This document shows positions 25,554 to 32,954 of a stretch of 56,113 bases of DNA, one piece after another (position 1 is the first letter of the stretch; every line of letters begins with the position of its first letter). The stretch is from an uncultured Subdoligranulum sp. (GTDB lineage Bacteria; Bacillota; Clostridia; Oscillospirales; Ruminococcaceae). Both the position numbers and the translations under genes were made by a program. The notes under the pieces were generated by a model. It was not told the origin of the DNA and did no database searches. It saw only the letters and a program-made list of their open reading frames with translations. The stretch is from contig CAJFMB010000006.1 of NCBI GenBank assembly GCA_904390925.1, positions 1 through 56,113 of the forward strand, given 5' to 3'.

Positions 25554-27428
25554 TTGAAACAGCACATTGACGAAACGCCACAAAAGAATACCGAGGAATC
25601 TGCACGCAGCGGAAAATATTCGGACTCGCGCAATGACCGCCAGGTCCGGACAACGCTGCGCCGCTGGCATCGCCATCAGAAAAAAGAGGCCCGGCGGGAC
25701 CGGCTCAGCCAGATGCTGCAAGGCCTGCCTTACGCAACAGCCATCGGGGATGCGCTGTACATGGTCGGCTTCTGGGCCGAATATGCCGTGGTCTGTGCAG
25801 GACGTACCACACTGCGGGTGACAGTGGCAGTGGCATCCCATGTGGGAGCATTGCTGTTTTTGATTCTTCGCCCGCTGGGCATCGGCCTTGTGGTGTTTTT
25901 GGAGGATCTGTTCCAGCCATTCATCCGGCTTTCTTCCGGATTGCGCCATATCAAGGCGCTGCCGCAGCAGCATCCGGAGGAGGATGCCCGCCAGATCCGC
26001 GCAGAAAAATTCCAGTATTTCAAGCGTGGCACCAAGCTGTATCTGCCGCTGGTGTGGAACGCATTTTCCTACGTGCTGCCGGTGGCCGCGCTGGCGGGAC
26101 TGGTCTGGGTGGTTCAGGGGCAGCTGTCTGAAACCTATCATCTGGAAGTCCGCGTCAACGGCGAGACAGTAGGTTTTGTGGAGAGCGAACAGGTCTTTGA
26201 CAGCGCCCGTGAGGATGTTCAGTCCCGTATCAACAGTGCACTTGCCTCCATGCGGGATGCCGGTGTGGAAACGACCCAGGAGCAGTGGGACATCACGCCC
26301 ACCTATACCCTTGCAGTCTCTGATAACGTGATGACCGAGAGCGAAGTCGCCGATGCCATCATGCGTGCCTCCAGCGATGAAATCGGGGATGGCACCGCTG
26401 TGTATGTTGACGGTTCGCTGCGCTTTGTCACCACCGAAGGGGATCATCTGCGCAGCTATCTGGACGCGATCAAATCGCCCTATGAGGATGCCTTTGATGA
26501 AAACCGCACGGTGGATTTTGTCCACGACATCCGTCTGGTGGACGGGGTTTACTTCCTGTCCTCGATTGTGCCCTATGATACGGTTCTCAGCACCCTGAAC
26601 GAGACTACACCGGGCACTACATACACTGTGCCGGAGGACGGACAGACCGCACAGGAGGCCGCCGAAGCTGCGGGGACGGATTTTGCCACACTGCAATCCA
26701 TGAATCCGGCCCTGCAGACCGAGGAGGACGAGCTGACTGCCGGCACGGTGCTGACCACTTCGCAGCCCACTGCGGAGCTGCTTCAGGTCAAGGTGGTGGA
26801 GCGCCAGTCGGTGGTGGAGGAAATCCCATATGAAACGGTTGAGACCGAGTCGGATGAATATGACTTCGGCAAACGTGTCACCGTACAGGAAGGTCAGAAC
26901 GGCCAGCAGGAAGTGGTCAGCAATGTGACTTACATCGGCGGCAATGTGGTGGATGTGAGCATTGTACAAATCAATGTGATTCAGGAGCCGGTGGACGAAC
27001 AGATTGTTGTGGGTACCCATCTGTCCAACGGTATGGTTGCCCATACCGGCAGCGGAACCTTCTACTGGCCGGTCCCGAACTACAAATATGTCAGCCGCTG
27101 GATGAGTTCCGGCCATAAGGGTGCCGATATTGTGGCGCCGTACGGAACCCCCATTATTGCGGCGGACAGCGGTGTGGTCGAGGTTGCCGGTTGGCACAAT
27201 CATCCCTACGGATACGGAAACTATGTCATCATTGACCATGGCAATGGCTGGGAGACCTTGTATGGCCACATGTCTTCCATTGCGGTTACTGCAGGGCAGG
27301 CAGTCGAGGCCGGACAGGTCATCGGCTATGTGGGCAACACCGGATATTCCTTCGGCAACCACTGCCATTTTGAGATGTATTACAACAACACACTGGTCAG
27401 CGCACAGCAGTTCTTCCCCAATATGTGA
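25554..27428 (+). CDS. Membrane LysM/G5/M23 metallopeptidase, intact zinc site
   Basis: A 624-residue tandem paralogue of the preceding gene, clearly similar along its whole length; both have LPQQHPEE, AEKFQYF and YLPLVWNAFSY. The order is the same: basic tail, hydrophobic segments, transmembrane helix near 170, LysM-like unit, G5 domain and M23 peptidase. Here the zinc ligands are complete: GHKGAD (His521, Asp525) and HCH (603-605). It probably cuts peptidoglycan cross-links outside the membrane. The TTG start follows AAAGGAG by 7 bases and gives an N-terminus (MKQH) like that of the paralogue (MKPH). Confidence 0.88.
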   Translation: MKQHIDETPQKNTEESARSGKYSDSRNDRQVRTTLRRWHRHQKKEARRDRLSQMLQGLPYATAIGDALYMVGFWAEYAVVCAGRTTLRVTVAVASHVGALLFLILRPLGIGLVVFLEDLFQPFIRLSSGLRHIKALPQQHPEEDARQIRAEKFQYFKRGTKLYLPLVWNAFSYVLPVAALAGLVWVVQGQLSETYHLEVRVNGETVGFVESEQVFDSAREDVQSRINSALASMRDAGVETTQEQWDITPTYTLAVSDNVMTESEVADAIMRASSDEIGDGTAVYVDGSLRFVTTEGDHLRSYLDAIKSPYEDAFDENRTVDFVHDIRLVDGVYFLSSIVPYDTVLSTLNETTPGTTYTVPEDGQTAQEAAEAAGTDFATLQSMNPALQTEEDELTAGTVLTTSQPTAELLQVKVVERQSVVEEIPYETVETESDEYDFGKRVTVQEGQNGQQEVVSNVTYIGGNVVDVSIVQINVIQEPVDEQIVVGTHLSNGMVAHTGSGTFYWPVPNYKYVSRWMSSGHKGADIVAPYGTPIIAADSGVVEVAGWHNHPYGYGNYVIIDHGNGWETLYGHMSSIAVTAGQAVEAGQVIGYVGNTGYSFGNHCHFEMYYNNTLVSAQQFFPNM

Positions 27429-27707
27429 ACCGCTAGCCATGGCTGAGACAGCCGGAATACCCACAATATTTTGCCGGAACTGGATAAAATCCCGGCCTTA
27501 GTTGGGCAGAAATTGGGATTTTTTACGCAATTTGTGCAAATACTAAAGGCAGCACTTTTCAAAACTTCTGTTTTGGTGTATAATACAGCAAACCATGCGG
27601 CTTTGTATGGGCGCTGCCTTTGGGCGGTGCTGGAAAGCGGCGGAACGCTGAACTTGGCGTTCCGTTGCGGGCCGTGTCCGGCTGTCGCAAAGGAGAGAAG
27701 CGTTACT
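27429..27707 (+). promoter_or_regulatory. Leader region of murA
   Basis: This 279-base gap has no gene I can support. It holds a TATAAT at 27579-27584 with only a poor -35 (TTTTCA at 27556-27561), which may drive murA. An AAATCCC/GGGATTT inverted pair lies near 27485-27520. An in-frame open stretch runs through the gap but lacks a ribosome site and any MurA-like residues. Confidence 0.4.
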
Positions 27708-28991
27708 TTGGAAAAGTTTGTCATTCGCGGCGGAACACCGCTGTCTGGCGAGGTCACCATTGGCGGAGCCAAAAATGCGGCAGTTGCCATTCTGCCGGCC
27801 ACGATTCTGGCAGGTGGCAGATGCATTATTGAAAATCTTCCCTGTATCAGTGATGTCATGGCCTCGCTGCAGATTCTCAGCGAACTGGGAGCCGACATTC
27901 GCATGATCAGCAAAAGCACATACGAAATCGATACCACCCATATCAACTGCACCGAGGTCTCCAACGAGCTTTCCCGTCAGATGCGCGCCAGCTATTATTT
28001 TCTTGGTGCGCTTCTTGGCCGGTTTGGTTCCGCACAGGTTGCCATGCCGGGCGGCTGCAATCTGGGTCCCCGTCCCATTGACCAGCATCTGAAAGCCTTT
28101 ACCGCGCTGGGTGCCGACGACTCGGTGGAGTATGGGATGATTCGCGTCAAGGCGGATCATCTGCAGGGGGCACACATCTTTTTTGATACTGTCTCGGTGG
28201 GCGCAACAATGAATGCCATGCTGGCTGCCGTCATGGCGGAGGGCCAGACCATTCTGGAAAATGTTGCCCGGGAACCCCATGTTGTGGATCTGGCCAACTG
28301 CCTGAACCGGATGGGAGCTGATGTCCACGGTGCCGGCACCGATGTGATCAAAATTCGCGGCGTCAAGTCGATGCATGGCTGTGACTATTCCATCATTCCT
28401 GACCAGATTGAAGCCGGCAGCTATATGGCAGCGACGGCCATCACCCGGGGCGATGTTCTGCTGCACAACATCATTCCCAAGCATCTGGAACCCATCACCG
28501 CAAAAATGCGGGCGGCCGGCTGCCAGATCGAGGAATACGATGACTCGCTGCGCATCCGGTGCGACTGCCGGCTGAAACCGCTCAAGATCAAGACAATGCC
28601 GCATCCCGGTTTCCCCACAGATATGCAGCCGCTGATGACGGTGCTGCTCAGCGTGGCGGACGGTACCTCCATTGTGACCGAGGGAATTTGGGAAAATCGT
28701 TTCCGTTATGTGGATGAGCTGATCCGCATGGGTGCCTGCATTCAGGTGGATGGCCAGGTGGCTGTCATTGAAGGGGTACCGCAGCTGCATCCGGCTCCGC
28801 TGCGGGCACTGGACCTGCGTGCCGGTGCGGCCATGGTGGTTGCGGCGCTCGCCGCGGACGGCGTGAGCGAGATTGACGAAACCAGCCACATTGAGCGCGG
28901 CTACGAGAATATTGTCGAGAAACTTCAAGGGCTTGGCGCGGATATCCGCCGTGTGGAAATTCCGGTGGGGCGCGTCAGCCGGGCCATCTGA
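27708..28991 (+). CDS. murA: UDP-N-acetylglucosamine 1-carboxyvinyltransferase
   Basis: First committed step of peptidoglycan synthesis: transfers enolpyruvate from PEP to UDP-GlcNAc. The 427-residue protein opens with EKFVIRGGTPLSGEVTIGGAKNAAVAILPA, which includes the catalytic-site KN pair. The active-site loop is MPGGCNLGPRPIDQHL, so the Cys targeted by fosfomycin is present. DLRAGAAMVVAALAADG and HIERGYENIVEKL close it. The start is TTG after AAAGGAGAG. It could be MurA or MurZ. Confidence 0.95.
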   Translation: MEKFVIRGGTPLSGEVTIGGAKNAAVAILPATILAGGRCIIENLPCISDVMASLQILSELGADIRMISKSTYEIDTTHINCTEVSNELSRQMRASYYFLGALLGRFGSAQVAMPGGCNLGPRPIDQHLKAFTALGADDSVEYGMIRVKADHLQGAHIFFDTVSVGATMNAMLAAVMAEGQTILENVAREPHVVDLANCLNRMGADVHGAGTDVIKIRGVKSMHGCDYSIIPDQIEAGSYMAATAITRGDVLLHNIIPKHLEPITAKMRAAGCQIEEYDDSLRIRCDCRLKPLKIKTMPHPGFPTDMQPLMTVLLSVADGTSIVTEGIWENRFRYVDELIRMGACIQVDGQVAVIEGVPQLHPAPLRALDLRAGAAMVVAALAADGVSEIDETSHIERGYENIVEKLQGLGADIRRVEIPVGRVSRAI

Positions 28992-29012
28992 CCAAACACA
29001 GGAACCTGCCCG

Positions 29013-29041
29013 CGGGGCCGCAGATGCGGCCCCGTTTTGTT
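29013..29041 (+). terminator. Terminator after murA
   Basis: A perfect 9-base-pair stem, CGGGGCCGC with GCGGCCCCG, has loop AGAT and is followed by TTTTGTT. Confidence 0.85.
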
Positions 29042-29090
29042 GCGAAAGATCAAGGGTACATATACATAGAAGGGAAATTGAAAACAACGA

Positions 29091-29879
29091 ATGGCGCTGT
29101 TTACCACACTTTATTCCGGCTCGTCGGGCAACTGCGGGCTGGTTTTGCAGGACAACAAGTATTTGCTGATTGACATGGGCAAAAGCTGCCGCACGACGTT
29201 GAATGCCCTGCGAAAGCTCAACCTTTCGGTTTCGGATTGTCAGGGCATCCTGATCACGCACGAGCATTCCGACCATGTCAGCGGTCTGGATACCTTTCTG
29301 CGGCATCATACGGTACCGGTCTATGGCTGCGCTGCAACGCTGGAAATGCTGGATTCCCGGGGGACCATCCCTCCGGTCATTGAGGCCATTGCCATTGACG
29401 GACGTACCGAGGAGATTGGCGACTTTGTGGTGACTTCCTTTCCCACCAGCCACGATGTGCCCTGCTGCGGTTACCGCATCCGTACACCCGACGGAAAGGT
29501 CATGGCCATTGCCACCGACCTGGGGACCCTGACACCGGTGGTGCAGATGAATCTGGCAGGCTGTGATCTGGTGGCGCTGGAAGCCAATTATGACCGGTTC
29601 AGCCTGCAGGGCGGGCCTTATCCCTATTATCTCAAGGTTCGGATCGCCAGCGACCGGGGGCACCTGGACAACCGTGCCTGCGCAGCCGAGCTTTTGGAAC
29701 TGATTCAGGACGGCTGCAAAAAGTTTGCTCTTTGCCACCTGAGCCAGACCAACAACACCCCGGAGCTGGCCCTGACCACCGTCTATAACATTCTGCTGGC
29801 TGCGGGCATTGAGCCGGGTCGGGATGTGCTGATTCAGGCCCAGAGCCGCAACGAAATTTCGCCGTACATTGAATTCTGA
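29091..29879 (+). CDS. walJ: MBL-fold metallo-hydrolase (YycJ/WalJ-like)
   Basis: A 262-residue metallo-beta-lactamase-fold protein. It has SGSSGNCGLV at the start, the metal motif THEHSDHVSG near residue 57, and later DVPCCGYRI, ATDLGTL and LEANYD. This set is typical of YycJ/WalJ, which lies downstream of the WalRK cell-wall system in Bacillus. Proposed roles include coordinating cell division with DNA replication. No walRK genes are visible here. The ribosome site is weak (GAAGGG). Confidence 0.85.
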   Translation: MALFTTLYSGSSGNCGLVLQDNKYLLIDMGKSCRTTLNALRKLNLSVSDCQGILITHEHSDHVSGLDTFLRHHTVPVYGCAATLEMLDSRGTIPPVIEAIAIDGRTEEIGDFVVTSFPTSHDVPCCGYRIRTPDGKVMAIATDLGTLTPVVQMNLAGCDLVALEANYDRFSLQGGPYPYYLKVRIASDRGHLDNRACAAELLELIQDGCKKFALCHLSQTNNTPELALTTVYNILLAAGIEPGRDVLIQAQSRNEISPYIEF

Positions 29880-29965
29880 CACCACCGGCCCCAGGCAACT
29901 GACGGGAAATCCCGGCTGCAAAAGTTTGTCAGCAAAAAGTCTGCTGATTGGTGCGAGGTTTTACC

Positions 29966-30451
29966 ATGCAAAACATTGATCTGATCTGCATCGGCAAACT
30001 GAATATGTCCTTTTACGCTGCCGGCGTTGCGGAATACCAGAAGCGGCTTGCTGCCTTCTGTAATTTCCGGATCATTGAACTGCCGGAAGCGGCCATTGAT
30101 GAGCGCCATGCCTCGGATACCCAGGTGGAAAAGGCGCTGGAAAAGGAAGCAAGGGCCATTCTGGGGGCTCTGCGCAAGGGCGAATACCTGACGGCGCTCT
30201 GCGTGGAGGGAAAACAGATTTCCAGCGAGGAACTGGCTGACCTGATTGCCAGCCGTGCCATGAGCGGGGCAGGGGACATCGCTTTTGTGATCGGTTCCTC
30301 CCACGGACTGGCGGACAGCGTCAAGCGGGCAGCCCAGAGCAGAATCTCGCTGGGACGCATTACCATGCCCCACCAGATGGCCCGGCTGGTGCTGACCGAA
30401 CAGCTTTACCGGGCCTTTTCCATCAATGCGGGAATGAAGTACCACAAGTGA
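29966..30451 (+). CDS. rlmH: 23S rRNA pseudouridine-1915 N3-methyltransferase RlmH
   Basis: A 161-residue SPOUT methyltransferase that modifies pseudouridine 1915 in helix 69. It shows IDLICIGKL at the start, ALCVEGKQISSEELA, FVIGSSHGLADSVK (the SAM-binding knot; family norm IGGxxG) and SLGRITMPHQMARLVLTEQLYRA at the C-terminus. GAGG is 7 bases upstream of the chosen ATG. The pairing with a WalJ-like gene just upstream is also found in Bacillus and Staphylococcus. Confidence 0.94.
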   Translation: MQNIDLICIGKLNMSFYAAGVAEYQKRLAAFCNFRIIELPEAAIDERHASDTQVEKALEKEARAILGALRKGEYLTALCVEGKQISSEELADLIASRAMSGAGDIAFVIGSSHGLADSVKRAAQSRISLGRITMPHQMARLVLTEQLYRAFSINAGMKYHK

Positions 30452-31749
30452 TGCAAACTGTACCGCGGCCGCAAGCTGCCCAGAAGGGGGTGCCCCGGAT
30501 AAAACCTGTATTGCGTTTGCTTTCCTCTGTCCTTTTTGGTATGATGCTGTTCACAACGTCCTGTGCATCACGCACCCAGCCTTCCCCGGATTCTGGATCT
30601 GACAATACGGTGCCAACTTCTGCCCCGCAGACCTTGCCGACGACACCATCTTCCCAGCAGCTGCAGCCGCAAGACAGTTCGGACCAGGTGGCTGCACGTC
30701 TGTCCGGCATGACGCTGCGCGAGAAGGTGGGACAATTATTTTTTGTCCGCCCCGATTCACTGGACCCGGGCCAGACGCAGGCGCAGATCAACGATGCCAA
30801 TGCGGATGGCGTTACCTGCCTGACGCAAGAGATGGCATCCGTGCTGGAACGCTATCCTGTGGGTGGTGTGGTGCTGTTCGGCAAAAACATTACCGACCCC
30901 CGGCAGCTGGAGGAATTCACCGGAGCAATGCATTCCGCCATGGAGACGCCGCTTCTCATCGGCATTGACGAGGAGGGCGGTGCAGTAGCACGCCTGGCCA
31001 ATCACAGTGCCTTTTCCTTGCCGAAATACCAGAGCGCTGCCGCGGTTGCCGCGGAGGGCGAGGATGCCGTACGCGGGATGTATCAGACCATCAGCGGCTA
31101 CCTGGATGGGTACGGCATCGACCTGGATTTTGCGCCTGACGCTGATGTGAATACCAACCCGGATAACCCGGTCATCGGGACCCGCGCCTTTTCTTCCGAC
31201 CCGGAGACAGCCTCCCGCATGGTAACAGCGGCTGTGGAAGGCTTTGCGGGCAGCAATGTGCTTTGCTGCATCAAACATTATCCCGGCCACGGCGATACCG
31301 CCGAGGACAGTCATAAATCCCTGGCGGTCACGCACAAAACCTGGACCGAGCTGCAGCAATGCGAACTGCTTCCCTTTGCAGCCGGGATTCAGGCCGGGGC
31401 GGACCTGGTTATGGTGGGACATATTGCCGCACCGGAGGTGACGGGGGACGATACCCCGGCGTCACTGTCGCCGCAGTTGGTGGAAAGCCTGCGGCAGGAA
31501 CTGGGCTTTTCCGGTGTCATTGTCACCGACTCCATGGCCATGGAAGGCATTACCGACCGGTATTCGGCGGCGGATGCGGCGGTGAAAGCCATACAGGCCG
31601 GGGTGGATGTGCTGCTGATGCCGGATGGCCTGGCGGAGGCCTTTGACGCGGTGGTGACTGCTGTGGAGGACGGCAGAATTCCGGAAAGCCGGATTGACGA
31701 AAGCGCCACACGGGTATTGATGCTCAAGGAAAAACGTGGTCTGATCTGA
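30451..31749 (+). CDS. nagZ: Glycoside hydrolase family 3 lipoprotein (NagZ-like beta-N-acetylhexosaminidase)
   Basis: A 432-residue secreted lipoprotein. The hydrophobic N-terminus ends in a lipobox, TTSC near residue 37, and a Ser/Pro/Thr/Gln-rich linker of about 55 residues follows. The GH3 domain has GIDEEGGAVARL near residue 170 and KHYPGHGDTAEDSH, whose His-Asp pair is the NagZ acid/base. TDSMAM carries the nucleophile Asp. It probably removes GlcNAc from muropeptides outside the cell. It overlaps the rlmH stop (GTGATG), so GTG at 30448 is another possible start. Confidence 0.92.
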   Translation: MQTVPRPQAAQKGVPRIKPVLRLLSSVLFGMMLFTTSCASRTQPSPDSGSDNTVPTSAPQTLPTTPSSQQLQPQDSSDQVAARLSGMTLREKVGQLFFVRPDSLDPGQTQAQINDANADGVTCLTQEMASVLERYPVGGVVLFGKNITDPRQLEEFTGAMHSAMETPLLIGIDEEGGAVARLANHSAFSLPKYQSAAAVAAEGEDAVRGMYQTISGYLDGYGIDLDFAPDADVNTNPDNPVIGTRAFSSDPETASRMVTAAVEGFAGSNVLCCIKHYPGHGDTAEDSHKSLAVTHKTWTELQQCELLPFAAGIQAGADLVMVGHIAAPEVTGDDTPASLSPQLVESLRQELGFSGVIVTDSMAMEGITDRYSAADAAVKAIQAGVDVLLMPDGLAEAFDAVVTAVEDGRIPESRIDESATRVLMLKEKRGLI

Positions 31750-31788
31750 CCGCACAACATATCACAGGAAAACAGGAGAGGAATCTTT

Positions 31789-32838
31789 ATGTACGCAGTG
31801 GACGGTGCCTTTCTGACGCAGCGGGTTTCAGGCATTCAGCGATATTCGCTGGAATTGCTTGCGGAGATAGACAAGCAAATCAGACCTGGCGGCCTGGAAT
31901 TGATCGTTCCCGAGGGCGTGAAAGCTCCCCCTTACCAGAGAATCCGGGTGGTGGAATACGGCAACCGAAGCGGTATGGCCTGGGAACAGCTGGATTATCC
32001 CACCTATTTGCGCACAAACGGCAGGCTGGGACTGTGCACCTGCAACGTGATCCCTTTGAAGGGGTTCCGTGGCATTGCGGTGGTGCATGATGTCTGCTAC
32101 CGGGCGCGCCCGGATTTTTATACCACGTCCCGTGCCCGGCTCAGCGCAGCCTGGCACAAACTCCAGTACCGTGCAATTGCCAGAACCTGCCAACAGATTG
32201 TGACGGTTTCTCAGTTTTCCCGCCGGGAACTGAAGAAATATTACGGTGTTTCTCCCGACCGGGTAACGGTGGTGCCCAATGCCTGGCAGCACATGGAACG
32301 CATTCAGGCGGATGAAACGGTCTTTTCCCGCTGGCCGAAACTGGAACGGGGCAAGTATTATTTCTCTATGTCCAATCTGATGAAAAACAAGAACTTCCCC
32401 TGGGTACTGCAGGCGGCAAAGCACAAGCCCAACACGATTTTTGCCATTGCAGGCGGCGGCGATCTGGCCGCGGCGGCGGGGGAAAAGGGATTGCAGATTC
32501 CCGGCAATGTCCTTTGCCTGGGGTATGTCTCTGACGGCGAGGCCAAGGCACTGATGGCAAACTGCAAGGCCTTTTTGTTCCCGACCCTCTACGAAGGGTT
32601 TGGCATCCCGCCGCTGGAAGCCATTGCCTGCGGCGCACCCCGGGTTCTGGTCAGTGATACCCCCTGTATGCGGGAGGTATACGGCTCTCATGCGGACTAC
32701 ATTGAGCTGGATGTCAACCATGGCAGCGTGGATGATGTGATTCCCGGCCACGATGCTGCGGGGGTGCTGGCCCGCTATTCCTGGGAAAAGAGCGCCGGCA
32801 TTTTGCTGGATCTGCTGCGCCGGACCGATACCAATTGA
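31789..32838 (+). CDS. Family 4 glycosyltransferase
   Basis: A 349-residue GT-B enzyme. The C-terminal half has the donor-binding signature LYEGFGIPPLEAIACGAPRV (E-x7-E), and the hinge region reads ISK-like VVPNAW and SMSNLMKNKNF. The N-terminus starts with YAVDGAFLTQRVSGIQRYS, typical of mannosyltransferase-like GT4 enzymes in envelope polysaccharide loci. It stands alone here, so the sugar and acceptor are unknown. AGGAGAGG is 9 bases upstream. A long shared terminator follows. Confidence 0.9.
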   Translation: MYAVDGAFLTQRVSGIQRYSLELLAEIDKQIRPGGLELIVPEGVKAPPYQRIRVVEYGNRSGMAWEQLDYPTYLRTNGRLGLCTCNVIPLKGFRGIAVVHDVCYRARPDFYTTSRARLSAAWHKLQYRAIARTCQQIVTVSQFSRRELKKYYGVSPDRVTVVPNAWQHMERIQADETVFSRWPKLERGKYYFSMSNLMKNKNFPWVLQAAKHKPNTIFAIAGGGDLAAAAGEKGLQIPGNVLCLGYVSDGEAKALMANCKAFLFPTLYEGFGIPPLEAIACGAPRVLVSDTPCMREVYGSHADYIELDVNHGSVDDVIPGHDAAGVLARYSWEKSAGILLDLLRRTDTN

Positions 32839-32873
32839 TACGTGGCAGACAATCATTTTTCTGATAATACAAA

Positions 32874-32920
32874 GAAAGCAGCGCCGCTGCCCGGAAAATC
32901 CGGGCAGCGGCGCTGCTTTC
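32874..32920. terminator. 22-base-pair bidirectional terminator hairpin
   Basis: A perfect 22-base-pair stem (32874-32895 with 32899-32920) has loop AAA and sits between the convergent glycosyltransferase and ATPase genes. CTTTCTTAATTCTTC follows on the plus strand. U tracts are short, but the stem is exceptionally long. Confidence 0.8.
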
Positions 32921-32954
32921 TTAATTCTTCAAAATCAGGCAGCAGGCAAAGCTG

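Noticed and set aside
22558-25653. A 1,030-codon open frame on the minus strand
   Set aside because: It crosses the RluA-family and first M23 genes, both of which have full families, promoters and ribosome sites on the other strand.
27543-29921. A 790-codon open frame on the minus strand
   Set aside because: It is a shadow of murA and the WalJ-like gene and runs through the murA terminator.
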